NCBI GenBank assembly: GCA_907165275.2 | Contig: OU015663.1 | Location: 2,678,501 to 2,742,500, forward strand | Length of the DNA: 64,000 nt | Direction of reading: 5' to 3' | DNA from: Zygaena filipendulae | Lineage: Eukaryota; Arthropoda; Insecta; Lepidoptera; Zygaenidae | Shown here: piece by piece, positions 47,101-52,203 of the stretch | How the letters are laid out: every line of letters begins with the position of its first letter | Position numbering within the stretch: position 1 is the stretch's first letter | Program-made: the position numbers and the translations under genes | The notes under the pieces: generated by a model | Seen by the model: the letters and a program-made list of their open reading frames with translations, nothing else | Databases searched by the model: none | Told to the model about the DNA's origin: nothing

Positions 47101-49282
47101 TCCGACTTTTATACGTTTATTGAGAACGTACTATAGTATATCCGCTGTGCCCCGCGGTTCCACCCGCGGCAATTTCAGAGTTCCCGCGGGAATTTCTGGT
47201 TACAATATAGCTTATGACACTGACAAATGACGTGGATTTCTATTGGTAAACGAATTTTAAAATCGGTTCAGTAGATCCAGATCACAGATCAAGATTACCT
47301 CCTGTAACCTCACAAACTCACATAGGTACTTTACCTCTTTATAATATTACTAAAATGAACTAACGTAGGTACTTCAAGATAATTGTAGCATTTATAGTGT
47401 ATATATACGAAATAATCGGCTGGACATAACAACAGCCACAACAACAGCTCCAACTTCCAACTGTTGAATTAATTGTGAACGAGACGAGATATTGTTATGA
47501 ACTTTGTGATACCACAAAGCCATTCTTTTAGCTAATAATAATATTATGCGCGGTGGTGGCGATGAATGCAGTGCGGAATTTATTTTAATTTTTATTCTTT
47601 GTCACAAAGAGGGTCACGCTTGTGGCTAACTTTGCATAAATGATATTTGAGTTTGTGCTTGTGCTTGTGCCAGGTGCTGGTGTCGATCCAGTCGCTGATC
47701 CTGGTGCCGGAGCCGTACTTCAACGAGCCGGGCTACGAGCGCAGCCGCGGCACGCGCGCCGGCTCCAGCGCCTCGCTCGAGTACAACTCCAACATCTACC
47801 AGGCGTGCGTGCGCTGGGCCATGCTCGACCATCTGCGCTCGCCCTCGCCGTGCTTCAAGGAGGTACGCACCGCACCACTAATATAACTCTACTAACTAAC
47901 TAATGACGCTTACAAGCTGGAGTCAATATAGCATTTGGACATGATACTGCATCCCCTCCCCCCCCCACACGTGGTTTGTGGGGTGCAGGGTGTGAGGAGG
48001 AGAAGGAGGCGGGGGAGAGTTCCTAAATTCAAGTTGATATTTTCCTCTAGGCTCGCCGTTACGCTATGATGGGGCATAAGGAGACACGAAATCAGCTTGG
48101 AGTGTCGCTTTTTTTACGTAGTGCTAGTATTGTTTGCCTGTATTGGTTTTCCATTGGTCGCCGTGGCTGAGGTGCGCGTGCGCCGCTGTGTGTGCGCAGG
48201 TGATCCAGACCCACTTCTGGATGAAGCGCAACGAGATAATGGCGACGGTGGCGGGCTGGATCACGGAGCTGGAGGGGCAGGGCGGCGACGAGCGCACGCA
48301 GCGCAGCATACACCTCAACCTGATGGCGCTCAAGGTACACGCGCACACGCACACGCACACACACACGCACATCCTTACTATTATGTTGCCAGTTTATAAA
48401 TGTAACTAGCGGTGCCACCCGTGTTAATTTTGGAGTTCAAGGCAAACAGACACTTAGGCTGAAAGCTAATCGAAAATGAAGTTTTGTCATACCGCGAAGT
48501 AGTTGTTCTGCGTATTAGGTATACCCTGCGTAAATGATAAAAAGTACCTTATGAATGTACTTTGTACCCCTGAGAAGCACATAATGATGGGTTGATTAGT
48601 TAAGCCGTTAGGAAACTGTAGGGGCTGCTTGCTCCTGCATAAAATCTGTGGCCTGTGGTTTGATCTCTGGTGACGTCGACGGGATGGGTGGAAGCAAATT
48701 TATAAGTATAATGTGGCTGTCACTGCAGACCACGAACTAAGCCCGTACACTCATATTAAAAATAATAATAATAATAAAATCGTTTAATTCAGGCACAGGA
48801 CCCATATAAAGGTTTTCAAACAAAGAACAAAGAAGATAAATTGATTGTTTATTTGTTTGTTTGTTATGCTTTCACGGCCTCACTACTCAAACGATCATGA
48901 TAGAATTTTGTATACACGTCACGTAAAGAAAAGGATACAGGGTATCTTTCTTCCGGAAAAAAAATACTACTCTCGAGGGGTAGAAAAAGCATTATTTATT
49001 ATCATTTCGATGGCTTTCGCTGCGGATGCCGGTTGAGTGTTCCCGTACACATGCTAAACGGTTGGTGTGGTGGTGTTGCAGCGGCACTACGTGAAGCTGC
49101 AGGAGGAGCTGGCCAAGCTGCCGGTGCCGGCCGGGCTGGAGGAGCTGGACGAGCCGTTCCAGCTGCCCGCCGCGCCGTCCCCGCCGCCCGCCGCGCGCGC
49201 GCCGCCCCAAGCCGCGCCCGCCGACGACCTCGACCACGACATGGAGAAGATCGTCTCGCAGGTGCTCGACATGTCCAACTGA
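480..49282 (+). CDS. Bruce: BIRC6/BRUCE giant IAP and ubiquitin-conjugating (E2/E3) protein, 5'-partial, 58 exons
   Basis: Cytosolic/trans-Golgi giant inhibitor of apoptosis that, in the known family, binds SMAC, HTRA2 and caspases through a central cavity and ubiquitinates them with its own UBC domain; it also restrains autophagy through LC3 ubiquitination. Seen here: a BIR domain near the N-terminus, WD40-like and beta-sandwich regions, long helical stretches and a UBC domain near the C-terminus, the order unique to this family. I placed 58 exons by GT..AG sites and matching phases. Their summed length of 13,599 nt divides exactly by three and ends with TGA at 49280-49282, giving 4,532 residues. 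Human and fly proteins are about 4,850 residues, so the first exon(s) and start codon lie left of base 1. Exon coordinates are in the block entries below. Uncertain points are the acceptor of exon 20, the boundary and use of exon 44, and possible missed small exons. Homology is certain; individual exon edges are good but unverified. Confidence 0.95.
1216..1310 (-). repeat. Probable retroposon tail fragment
   Basis: A T-rich run followed by non-unique-looking sequence (ACACAATATGGTACAAAAGG) resembling a common lepidopteran retroposon 3' end in reverse orientation. It lies in the intron between exons 2 and 3. Confidence 0.3.
2127..2363. mobile_element. TA-flanked foldback MITE, copy 1
   Basis: A 237-bp near-complete palindrome. 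The arms begin with GCCGCACTCAGAGTCGAC and include CAAAACTGCCGCAATCAGA. TA dinucleotides flank it (2125-2126 and 2364-2365), as for mariner-type insertions. A second copy is at 54432-54665. Confidence 0.8.
2657..5709 (+). CDS. Bruce: Bruce exons 4-5: WD40-like propeller, acidic linker and beta-sandwich in one 2.7-kb exon
   Basis: Exons 2657-2894 (ends phase 1) and 2982-5709 (ends phase 2, GA|GTGAGT), residues 192-1179. Exon 4 carries a WD-like blade ending in GKVNIWKFD. Exon 5 is by far the longest exon. It contains a charged, probably disordered stretch (around the motif [16 protein letters not shown], bases about 4110-4160), another blade ([15 protein letters not shown], about 4365-4410), and a beta-sandwich candidate ([18 protein letters not shown], about 4840-4895) matching the CBD-type domains described in BIRC6 structures. 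Leu-rich helices follow (about 5390-5700), where the armadillo-like body begins. Codon use is more even here than in the later, strongly GC-biased exons. Confidence 0.93.
6127..8664 (+). CDS. Bruce: Bruce exons 6-9: helical region and linker
   Basis: Exons 6127-6426, 6915-7108, 7724-7917 and 8530-8664, residues 1180-1454. Phases link correctly: 2/2, 2/2, 1/1, 0/0, then 0. Exon 6 opens after CTGTGGCAG and has helices rich in Ala, with an Ala/His/Gln low-complexity stretch. Exon 9 is acidic and not GC-rich (motif [14 protein letters not shown]), likely a disordered loop. No catalytic motif is visible; assignment rests on frame continuity inside the gene. Confidence 0.88.
6544..6665. repeat. Dispersed repeat fragment
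   Basis: Starts GGGGTCATCCATAAAGTA and ends near TTGTGAGACCCC, a pattern I associate with common insect DNA-transposon derivatives. Intronic, with no coding content. Confidence 0.35.
7938..8300. repeat. ACACCATACACATTAC minisatellite interrupted by a foldback insert
   Basis: Degenerate units of ACACCATACAC / ACATTACAC start about 20 bases after the donor of exon 8. Between about 8080 and 8200 a 120-bp foldback (ends CTATTGCAAAACCTA and TAGGTTTTGCAATAG) sits inside the array, which then resumes. Confidence 0.75.
9105..12229 (+). CDS. Bruce: Bruce exons 10-13: discoidin/CBD-like beta-sandwich
   Basis: Exons 9105-9245, 10178-10336, 10916-11064 and 11881-12229, residues 1455-1720. Strands such as [17 protein letters not shown], the Leu-Val-Leu-Thr-Asp-Ile segment, and [12 protein letters not shown] resemble a galactose-binding/F5-8C-type sandwich, like the CBD domains reported in BIRC6 cryo-EM structures. 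Exon 13 goes on into helices and a Gly/Ala run (about 12070-12115). Exon 10 lies directly behind a long TG repeat. Splice phases are 0/0, 0/0, 2/2, then 0. Confidence 0.88.
9650..9737. mobile_element. 88-bp hAT-type MITE with 8-bp target duplication
   Basis: Terminal inverted repeats TAGAGATGGGTTTTGG / CCAAAACCCATCTCTA. Perfect 8-bp direct repeats GTTGCTGT flank it at 9642-9649 and 9738-9745, the hallmark length of hAT insertions. Confidence 0.85.
9769..10094 (+). mobile_element. CRE-bearing MITE, copy 1
   Basis: A roughly 325-bp AT-rich palindromic element with two TGACGTCA octamers (9891-9898 and 9938-9945) facing each other across a short centre. Right end reads CATCAACATCCCTAT. Full-length relatives are at 24232-24561 and 46773-47090. 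Confidence 0.8.
10385..10590 (+). repeat. Lepidopteran-type retroposon copy (CCGCGG-head family)
   Basis: Shares TTTCACCCGCGGTAATTTC-like head, CGGGAATTCCG core and a tail with GCGTAACAAACAAAC. Diverged; intron after exon 11. Confidence 0.6.
10796..10890. repeat. ~90-bp dispersed repeat, intronic copy
   Basis: Begins GTACAGTCAGCAGCAG and ends CTGACTGTAC (perfect 10-bp terminal inverted repeat); contains TTTGACAGTCATTGAATCT and AATAAA. Two relatives lie in the Bruce 3' UTR. Confidence 0.7.
11106..11392 (+). repeat. Retroposon copy with the best-preserved head and tail
   Basis: Head CTAGCTGTGCCCCGCGG, TTCCCGCGGGAATTCCGG core, then CCAAATTTCATC and the tail TTTATAATATTAATAGGA. The A/T-rich tail suggests a SINE or a 5'-truncated LINE end; the class is inferred. 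Confidence 0.7.
12243..12580 (+). repeat. Two broken retroposon copies
   Basis: A head fragment near 12250 and a tail fragment (TGATGATCGGCTGAGTAG, then GTAACAAACAACC) near 12500-12575, same family as 11106-11392. Confidence 0.5.
12741..13441 (+). mobile_element. Inverted-end element with MADF-like fragment, Harbinger-type remnant 1
   Basis: Ends TAGCCGGATCCACACCG and CGGTGTGGATCCGGCTA are exact inverted repeats. Inside, 12980-13177 encodes a 65-residue fragment ([17 protein letters not shown]) that looks like the start of a MADF/Myb-SANT-like DNA-binding protein, the partner protein of PIF/Harbinger transposases. No transposase is left. The related but distinct element at 52204-53569 has the same plan. 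Confidence 0.65.
13588..16772 (+). CDS. Bruce: Bruce exons 14-18: Ala/Gly-rich helical repeats
   Basis: Exons 13588-14084, 14506-14698, 15095-15367, 15997-16125 and 16580-16772, residues 1721-2148. Exon 14 is almost all Ala, Arg, Leu and Pro with an Ala/Pro run near 13955-14040. Exon 15 has a coiled-coil-like basic helix ([20 protein letters not shown]). Exon 16 carries a poly-Gly run of about a dozen residues near 15171-15210. Exon 17 is Leu-rich. Exon 18 has a Ser/Gly run near 16650-16710. The acceptor of exon 16 (AAACAG at 15094) has a weak pyrimidine tract; the downstream CAG at 15121 would shorten the exon by 27 nt in frame. Confidence 0.85.
15865..15990. other. GC-rich block of unknown nature before exon 17
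   Basis: A compact GC-rich patch in an AT-rich intron, ending just upstream of exon 17. It has open frames and a candidate donor CTAG|GTGGGC, but no start/end pair keeps the frame between exons 16 and 17. Not annotated as coding. Confidence 0.4.
16215..16420 (-). repeat. Probable poly(T)-headed retroposon fragment
   Basis: An 18-base T run, then TTTAAGGTTCACC, consistent with an antisense retroposon tail. Nothing coding. Confidence 0.3.
16773..18393. other. Large Bruce intron
   Basis: No extra exon seen. It contains the foldback element at 17672-17990; the rest is AT-rich and unremarkable. Confidence 0.6.
17672..17990. mobile_element. Foldback MITE, ~320 bp
   Basis: Inverted ends GGGTATGTTCCGTTATTA and TAATAACGGAACATACCC; the interior is GC-moderate and non-coding. 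Confidence 0.7.
18394..21143 (+). CDS. Bruce: Bruce exons 19-20, separated by the gene's largest introns
   Basis: Exons 18394-18480 (phase 1 in, 1 out) and 21008-21143 (phase 1 in, 2 out), residues 2148-2222. These are AT-richer than neighbouring exons, and the flanking introns of 1.6 kb and 2.5 kb are the longest in the gene. Exon 20 is acidic ([17 protein letters not shown]), then Lys-rich, typical of an exposed linker. Its acceptor is a CAGCAG tandem: using the first AG adds one codon (start 21005; Thr-Val instead of Met). Both choices keep the frame. Confidence 0.85.
18481..21004. other. Largest Bruce intron (2.5 kb)
   Basis: Contains retroposon scraps (about 19018-19090 and 19550-19610) and the perfect hairpin at 19619-19664. 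No recognisable exon. Confidence 0.6.
19619..19664. repeat. Perfect 22-bp inverted repeat with 2-base spacer
   Basis: Arms CGTTATGACGTAATCAACTG.. and its exact complement meet around CC at 19641-19642. The tiny loop makes a cruciform or tiny MITE core more likely than an RNA hairpin gene. Confidence 0.75.
21229..21403. mobile_element. 175-bp MITE with TAA target duplication
   Basis: Ends GAGCCTGTCCAGATGA and TCATCTGGACAGGCTC are inverted repeats, flanked by TAA on both sides (21226-21228, 21404-21406). A 3-bp TAA duplication fits PIF/Harbinger-type elements. GC-rich, CG-dense interior. Confidence 0.75.
22055..22300 (-). pseudogene. Non-LTR retrotransposon C-terminal fragment
   Basis: On the minus strand, [10 protein letters not shown], a stop, then [27 protein letters not shown] and [11 protein letters not shown] resemble the end of the RNase H / Cys-motif region of Jockey/I-like LINE polyproteins. 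One in-frame stop and no reverse transcriptase nearby: a dead remnant in a Bruce intron. Confidence 0.6.
22374..24768 (+). CDS. Bruce: Bruce exons 21-24: helical region
   Basis: Exons 22374-22659, 23083-23267, 23634-23709 and 24637-24768, residues 2223-2449. Exon 21 starts with [14 protein letters not shown] sequence, runs through a Pro/Ser/Ala linker and ends in the conserved-looking helix [15 protein letters not shown]. Exons 22-24 contain amphipathic helices ([27 protein letters not shown]). Phases are 2/0, 0/2, 2/0, 0/0. Exon 24 directly follows a TGTGCGCG repeat ending in CCGCAG. Confidence 0.87.
24232..24561 (+). mobile_element. CRE-bearing MITE, copy 2
   Basis: Full-length 330-bp copy. 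Ends ATGGGCATGTGGACTA and (reverse) ATAGGGATGTGGGCTA; TA on both flanks (24230-24231, 24562-24563). TGACGTCA at 24359-24366 and 24404-24411. Confidence 0.85.
25360..29468 (+). CDS. Bruce: Bruce exons 25-31: armadillo-like helices with Gly/Ala inserts
   Basis: Exons 25360-25642, 26051-26331, 26980-27157, 27755-27838, 28462-28587, 28885-29024 and 29297-29468, residues 2450-2870. Exon 25 has repeated Gly-Gly-Ala triplets (about 25440-25490). Exon 26 has a poly-Gly run (about 26140-26175). Exon 27 has a (Gly-Ala)n run (about 27010-27050). Exon 28 is AT-richer and looks well conserved ([20 protein letters not shown]). Exon 30 holds Leu-rich helices ([20 protein letters not shown]). All phases match across the seven junctions. 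Confidence 0.87.
25702..25935 (+). mobile_element. CRE-MITE relative, degraded copy
   Basis: Shares TATTGGACACGTATTTTTTT, ATATATCGAGTCGAA and AAAGCGCAAA with the family, but the central TGACGTCA sites are lost. Confidence 0.6.
26626..26695 (+). repeat. Retroposon head fragment
   Basis: ACTAGCTGACCCGCGCGG followed by TTCACCCGCGATAATTTC; same family as 11106-11392. Further scraps lie at 27185-27330 and 27405-27460. Confidence 0.5.
28250..28425. repeat. Three-copy tandem repeat next to exon 29
   Basis: Units of about 50-70 bp containing TTTTCGAGTA..AGTTAAATCG and TTTTCTTGTATGGAGTGT, just upstream of the acceptor of exon 29. Confidence 0.65.
29469..29953. other. Bruce intron without recognised elements
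   Basis: AT-rich; I see no exon, hairpin or repeat family member. Confidence 0.5.
29954..31291 (+). CDS. Bruce: Bruce exons 32-34: second beta-sandwich region
   Basis: Exons 29954-30178, 30579-30816 and 31044-31291, residues 2871-3107. Strand-rich segments ([38 protein letters not shown]) look like another carbohydrate-binding-type sandwich, matching the multiple CBDs of the BIRC6 arch; the domain name is inference. Exon 32 ends at an unusual but acceptable donor (A|GTTAGT). Exon 34 is nearly all Ala, Gly, Leu and Val. Phases are 1/1, 1/2, 2/1. Confidence 0.86.
30845..31028 (+). repeat. Retroposon copy
   Basis: Diverged head, GGGGGAATTCCGGGG core and a tail with TTTGACGATGATCGGTTGAA; ends just before exon 34. 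Confidence 0.55.
31630..31712. repeat. Short foldback
   Basis: CGTTCCCGGTGCAAAGGT and ACCTTTGCACCAGGAACG form near-perfect arms around a GC-rich centre. Probably a small MITE. Confidence 0.6.
31878..36509 (+). CDS. Bruce: Bruce exons 35-41: helical body
   Basis: Exons 31878-32110, 32462-32597, 32778-32862, 33333-33529, 34867-34971, 35746-35902 and 36367-36509, residues 3108-3459. Exons 36 and 37 are AT-richer and look strongly constrained ([38 protein letters not shown]). Exon 39 is a Gln/Glu-rich linker ([15 protein letters not shown]). Exons 40-41 return to GC-rich helices. Exon 38 is followed immediately by an 800-bp minisatellite. All phases match. Confidence 0.88.
33165..33303 (-). repeat. 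Retroposon copy, antisense, abutting exon 38
   Basis: Reverse form ending CGCGGGCGAAACCGCAGGGA..CTAGTA about 30 bases before the acceptor of exon 38. Confidence 0.55.
33532..34345. repeat. 44-bp minisatellite with higher-order structure
   Basis: About 18 copies of a 44-bp unit built on TGTAGTCTGTACACACACAT and CACACACTACACAACACAAC. Variant units (TATTCTGTACACCCACATC, ACTACAAAACAC) recur in fixed order with a spacing of about 184 bp (four units), for example 33847 and 34031. It begins directly after the donor of exon 38. Confidence 0.85.
35060..35713. repeat. Cluster of four retroposon copies
   Basis: Two broken antisense copies (35060-35280) are followed by two adjacent sense copies (35306-35503 and 35506-35713), each with head TGTGCCCCGCGGTTTCACCC and tail TATAATATTAGTAGGA or similar. 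The cluster fills the intron up to exon 40. Confidence 0.7.
36185..36285 (-). repeat. tRNA-derived SINE head, copy 1
   Basis: Minus strand: TGGCGCAGTAGG (36264-36275) fits the Pol III A box exactly; GTTCAGTTC (36221-36229) is a one-base variant of the B box. The ends do not fold into an acceptor stem, so it is a SINE rather than a tRNA gene. Confidence 0.6.
36825..37005 (-). mobile_element. CRE-MITE relative, partial copy
   Basis: Holds GTGACGTCACGCGACATTTT and AATATATTTTACAAGACGGAC; only one intact TGACGTCA. Ends about 70 bases before exon 42. Confidence 0.65.
37079..39043 (+). CDS. Bruce: Bruce exons 42-45: Gly/Ala insert, basic linker and possible UBL region
   Basis: Exons 37079-37318, 38204-38476, 38721-38816 and 38897-39043, residues 3459-3711. 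Exon 42 has a (Gly-Ala)n run (about 37165-37205). Exon 43 begins [12 protein letters not shown], then poly-Gly, then a Lys-rich helix. Exon 44 (motif [16 protein letters not shown]) is AT-richer and phase 1/1, so it may be a cassette. Its donor is uncertain: A|GTACAT at 38816 keeps the frame, while TT|GTGAAT at 38832 does not fit the next exon. Exon 45 ([17 protein letters not shown]) is strand-rich and could be part of the UBL fold described in BIRC6; that is inference. Confidence 0.78.
37340..37570. repeat. ACTACACTTC/TATAATACATTGC minisatellite
   Basis: Degenerate repeats starting about 20 bases after the donor of exon 42. Confidence 0.6.
39050..39260. repeat. ACTACACTAT minisatellite with a retroposon scrap
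   Basis: Near-perfect CTACACTATACTACA repeats begin at the donor of exon 45; a 35-base antisense retroposon piece (about 39194-39230) interrupts them. Confidence 0.7.
39271..39424. mobile_element. Foldback MITE, ~154 bp
   Basis: Arms built on CTCGAATTACTTTTCGCAC and its near complement, with ends CCTGGGGCCGTGTTTT / ATACAGTCCCTGG. Confidence 0.65.
39890..40040. other. GC-rich block with open frames, possible unannotated exon
   Basis: Sits between exons 45 and 46 in an AT-rich intron, behind a good pyrimidine tract. All three forward frames are partly open. A GCAG|CAG acceptor near 39933 and the donor CTCG|GTAACA at 40036 would make a phase 1/1 exon that fits the neighbours, but a different frame ([20 protein letters not shown]) looks more protein-like. 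Left unassigned. Confidence 0.4.
40063..43047 (+). CDS. Bruce: Bruce exons 46-49
   Basis: Exons 40063-40262, 40687-40888, 41968-42236 and 42877-43047, residues 3712-3992. Exon 46 starts [17 protein letters not shown] and has a His cluster near 40210-40230. Exon 48 has a poly-Gly/Gly-Ala stretch, then Leu-rich helices; its donor is the unusual GAT|GTTCGT, chosen because the next exon must begin in phase 0. Exon 49 includes [17 protein letters not shown], a segment I recognise as highly conserved in BIRC6 proteins. Confidence 0.9.
40387..40504. mobile_element. Short foldback element
   Basis: TTGACAATCTACAATCGTTAACGCAT and its near complement flank a 60-base centre. Partial relatives are near 7475-7545, 15450-15530 and 25134-25215. 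Confidence 0.65.
40945..41740 (-). repeat. Nested antisense retroposon copies
   Basis: Three head-to-tail copies (about 40960-41150, 41155-41270, 41275-41420) and a fourth fragment (41625-41740). Shared phrases are CTCTGGATCTACTGAACCGA, AGGAAGCTACAGTGATCC and TTCCCGCGGGAACTCC. Confidence 0.7.
42530..42605 (-). repeat. tRNA-derived SINE head, copy 2
   Basis: Minus strand: GTTCGATTC (42547-42555) is a perfect B box; TGGTGCAGCAGG (42590-42601) is a near A box. It shares flanking GATGAACAT with copy 1. No proper acceptor stem. Confidence 0.6.
43095..43240 (+). repeat. Retroposon copy
   Basis: Contains TTCCCGCGGTTGGGATAAAA and GCAAAATTTCACGATGATCG; same family as 11106-11392. Similar copies at 45425-45565, 47147-47345 and 48408-48615. 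Confidence 0.55.
43554..45342 (+). CDS. Bruce: Bruce exons 50-53: helices leading to the UBC domain
   Basis: Exons 43554-43752, 44116-44314, 44838-44955 and 45219-45342, residues 3993-4205. Exon 50 opens [10 protein letters not shown]. Exon 51 has [18 protein letters not shown] followed by a Gly/Ala run. Exon 52 is AT-richer with an acidic cluster ([18 protein letters not shown]). Exon 53 ends with [14 protein letters not shown], which joins the next exon as MQFETFEM. Exons 51 and 53 each lie directly behind a TG repeat. Confidence 0.92.
44471..44514. repeat. Near-perfect 21-bp hairpin
   Basis: ATGGCCTAGGTTTCAAAAGTA and its complement with one mismatch meet across GG. The loop is too small for a microRNA precursor. 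Confidence 0.65.
45802..49282 (+). CDS. Bruce: Bruce exons 54-58: UBC (E2) catalytic domain and C-terminal tail
   Basis: Exons 45802-46019, 46500-46739, 47674-47862, 48200-48334 and 49082-49282, residues 4205-4532, all joined in phase 0 after exon 54. The UBC fold shows the PPEYPAAP segment, then [19 protein letters not shown] with the catalytic Cys at residue 4334 (codon 46665-46667). The usual E2 His-Pro-Asn is replaced by Asn-Pro-Asn, as is typical of BIRC6 and UBE2O-type large E2s. Exon 56 continues [19 protein letters not shown], the BIRC6-type extended E2 C-lobe. Exon 58 has a helix, a Pro/Ala linker and a final acidic helix ending in VLDMSN. This domain accepts ubiquitin from UBA6 in the known human enzyme. 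Confidence 0.96.
46020..46142. repeat. CA-rich repeat directly after a donor
   Basis: GCGCACGCGCACAC, then long (CA)n / (GCAC)n tracts beginning within a few bases of the exon 54 donor. Confidence 0.75.
46773..47090 (-). mobile_element. CRE-bearing MITE, copy 3 (reverse)
   Basis: Full-length reverse-orientation copy in the intron splitting the UBC domain; TGACGTCA at 46921-46928 and 46961-46968; ends ATAGGGATGTTCACGA and AACATGCCCAT. Confidence 0.8.
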
Positions 49283-49312
49283 TGCCGCCCGCCCGCGCGC
49301 CTCTTGTGTACA

Positions 49313-49410
49313 CTGTACACGTACAGTCAGCCGCTGATATATGTATACACTGTTGACAGTCATTGAATCTTATTACAATAGTAATTGAGGTCAAATACTG
49401 ACCAAAATGT
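49313..49410. repeat. ~90-bp dispersed repeat, 3' UTR copy A
   Basis: Begins 31 bases after the Bruce stop: GTACAGTCAGCCGCTGATAT, then GACAGTCATTGAATCTTATT. No AATAAA in this copy. Confidence 0.65.
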
Positions 49411-50628
49411 ATAGATATTGATGTAGACTTGCGACTGTACAGGCGAGGGCTAACTTGTCAATGTATAACACGATATTCGCGGTCACGTCACTAAATAATA
49501 TCGAGAATTGCAAACTTCATTGAGACATCGGTCCGGATCGTATGTTGATCTAAACTGTAGAGTCGTTGAGTTGATCAATGTTGACCGTTGTCGTGGTATA
49601 AGTTGATTTTCCTAACCCTCGCCGTGGAGTATAGACGCCGCGTATTCGGCACATGGCATTGTATGCAGTGCAGTGTCGGGATCTCGGTTGGTCGCTGTTG
49701 TAGAACTACTTCCTACAACTCGTATAGTACAATTCAGCATTTCGTTACGACGATTGCTCTCGGGATAGAATTGAAAACGAAATGCGGCGCAAATTACAGT
49801 TCGCGTCGTACATTATCCAGCTTTGCAACTTTGTATTACTTTTTTACAATAATATTGTAACGTCCCTTTGATCACGGCACGTGTCTAAATGGCGCTTCGG
49901 CCCTAAAACCGTCTACGATAAATATACGGTGGCTCACGCTTCGCTAATACAGTTCGAAGTGAATAGAATTACAAGGGTGTCTATCCCGCGCTCCATTTAG
50001 ACTGATGTTAGTTACCATCGATCAGAGGCAGGCTATAAAAGCCTATGTATAAATAGCTCAAGTGTGAATTTGAAAGAGTTGCGGTGTGTCGATGGTACAC
50101 GGTGGAGCCGCGCGCGCCCGCACACGGACAGACGTAACGTACGGTTACATGTGTATACTTAATTTTTAATCTTTTCCGATCCTATCTACATAGTTTAATT
50201 GTATTACACGATCGATGGCGGCCGGCTTTGTATCAGTAGGTCGGGCTCGACGCGTTATTTATTGTAAATGTGTATACGCTGTACGATACACTGACGAATA
50301 GTTATATATTGTTCGATAAATGATTAAAATATTATTATTTCTATTGTTAGATTTCACTTTTTATTGTAGATGGACTTTCTTTTTTATTGTTTTACACTAA
50401 CGGGCGATGCTGTGTGAGATGGGTATTCGCTTTGATACTGCGGAGTATTGACGCGATCGCCGAAAACTCAATATCTGTTTTTTTTATACGTATAGGTATG
50501 AATAAAATTATATTATATATTGGCCGAAGGATAACTAACTACTTAACCGAGAGTAGAGTTCATAAGTGTGTAAGCAAACACAATGACCCTACTGGCGGCG
50601 CGCTCGCGCCGCGCGCCGTCCAAACCGC

Positions 50629-50720
50629 ACTATGTACAGTTAGCACCGAAAATATGTGATCACTTTTGACAGTCGTTGAATTTTATTGCAACAGAAATAA
50701 AGTTCAATGACTAGCAAAAA
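50629..50720. repeat. ~90-bp dispersed repeat, 3' UTR copy B
   Basis: GTACAGTTAGCACCGAAAAT, then GACAGTCGTTGAATTTTATT and AATAAAGTTCAATGACT. It carries a usable poly(A) signal. Confidence 0.65.
50696..50701 (+). promoter_or_regulatory. Candidate poly(A) signal inside a repeat copy
   Basis: AATAAA lies in a dispersed ~90-bp repeat within the Bruce 3' UTR, about 1.4 kb past the stop. A matching AATAAA is present in the intronic copy at 10863-10868. Confidence 0.4.
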
Positions 50721-51564
50721 ATTTCATATATTTTTAATGCTTGCACACACAGTCAAGCATTAAATCTTGATTGTATATAGAAAACCCAATGTTTCTATTT
50801 TTTAAATATATTGTTTTAAGAATATAGTTTTAATCCGTCGCATCGTGGTAAAATCGTGCAGTATCTCTCGGGTCGGTTAGAGCGGTGAGCGGACGAGCCA
50901 CGTCGCCGTTGATGATTAGATCGGACAAAAGACAGAGTCAAACCCCACTAGAGCGGTGTGCCCGATCGATTACATAATCGATCACAAAATTTGAAATGAT
51001 CTAGTTCATTAATATACTTGTAGAGATCAATATACCAGTTGTCAAACGGTTCTAATTTTGACTGTCCTAAGTTGAGGTTAAACCGATTGTAACCGATCAC
51101 CGTAAACATAAATCAATCGATTATTTTACAGTAACTAATTTAAAATAACTAATAACATCACACCGTGTTGCGTCGCTCTAGCGCGGGTCGAGCTCAAGTC
51201 GTCGGGTCAGTTTTCGTAGTGGAGTATCAGTTTTGGAACTGAGCGCCCTCGCCCGATGCGGGCAGATTGTTGATCGATTCAAGTTAGAGCATTGCTATAG
51301 TTATGTATTTATTTATACATAGACGGTCCTAACTGACGCATTTTAACAATAAACGCTTATTGGTTTAATTATTATATTAATAATATTATATACATAGTTA
51401 GAAATCGTATTATTGATATCGTAGCGTTGTTTATAATGAGGGGAGTGTAAATATAAGGTCCGTGCGCGGCCGGCCGCGGGCTCCACTGTACTTTCATTGG
51501 CAGATAATGTGTTGGGCTTAGAAACGTACTTTGTTAAAAAAATTGACTGTGAATTTCGGAATGT

Positions 51565-51572
51565 AAATAAAA
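51565..51572 (+). promoter_or_regulatory. Candidate distal poly(A) signal of Bruce
   Basis: AAATAAAA, followed within 40 bases by a T-rich stretch. It is the last good signal before the sequence becomes repeat-dominated, so I take it as the likely 3' end; not proven. Confidence 0.45.
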
Positions 51573-51988
51573 ATTTATGTTATCGCATTTATTTTTGACT
51601 TTTATTTAAAATACACTCATCATGAGTGTATCTATCATAGAATACTGGATCCTGAAATACCTGATATACTTTAATCCTTTCAACGCAATCCCCGTAATAT
51701 CACGATCTACGCTAGCTCGTGCTCCTGGCACCAGACACGTAATATTCCGTTACTAACGGTCTGCACTTTATTTATTAAAAGTACACAACTTATGTATATT
51801 TATAGTACACACATGTAGTTTATTAGATTTAATGATCGATTTAAAAGTATTACGAACATGGCGGTGAAAGGGCTCCAAATATCTAGGTAAAACGCCAGTA
51901 GCTTAACAGTTTGATTATTTAAAAACCAGCTGTTCCTCAAAGTTTCACCCGCGTGAGTTTCGAAATCGCGCAAGAACTATTTTTTCTA

Positions 51989-52129
51989 ATGCTACTGCTC
52001 CACCTGCGTGTTAACGCGTAAATTAGTGCGCTAATTTAGGCATAACGTAGATGTGGCCAACATTTTAACGGGTTAACTTCCTAACATTACCATCAACGTT
52101 AAACATCAACGCAGGTGGAGCAGTAGCAT
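51989..52129. mobile_element. 141-bp foldback MITE
   Basis: Ends ATGCTACTGCTCCACCTGCG and CGCAGGTGGAGCAGTAGCAT are exact inverted repeats; interior has further GTTAAC-rich pairing. Confidence 0.75.
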
Positions 52130-52203
52130 AAAATAATAGTAGATTAGTAGCCAAGGGCTGTAAGGCATCAATGCGAGGGCGCCTGTAGTTCGAGCACATT
52201 AAT

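Larger units (their letters stand above)
49283..51600 (+). other. Bruce: Bruce 3' untranslated region (end approximate)
   Basis: About 2.3 kb follow the stop codon with no coding exon. Candidate poly(A) signals AATAAA occur at 50696-50701, near 51346 and near 51565, the last being just before a T-rich stretch. The region holds two copies of a roughly 90-bp repeat (49313-49410 and 50629-50720); the second supplies the 50696 signal. Which site is used cannot be read from the sequence. Confidence 0.55.

Noticed and set aside
48845..49036. Short plus-strand frame before exon 58
   Set aside because: Located in an intron within retroposon-like sequence, with no similarity to a known protein.
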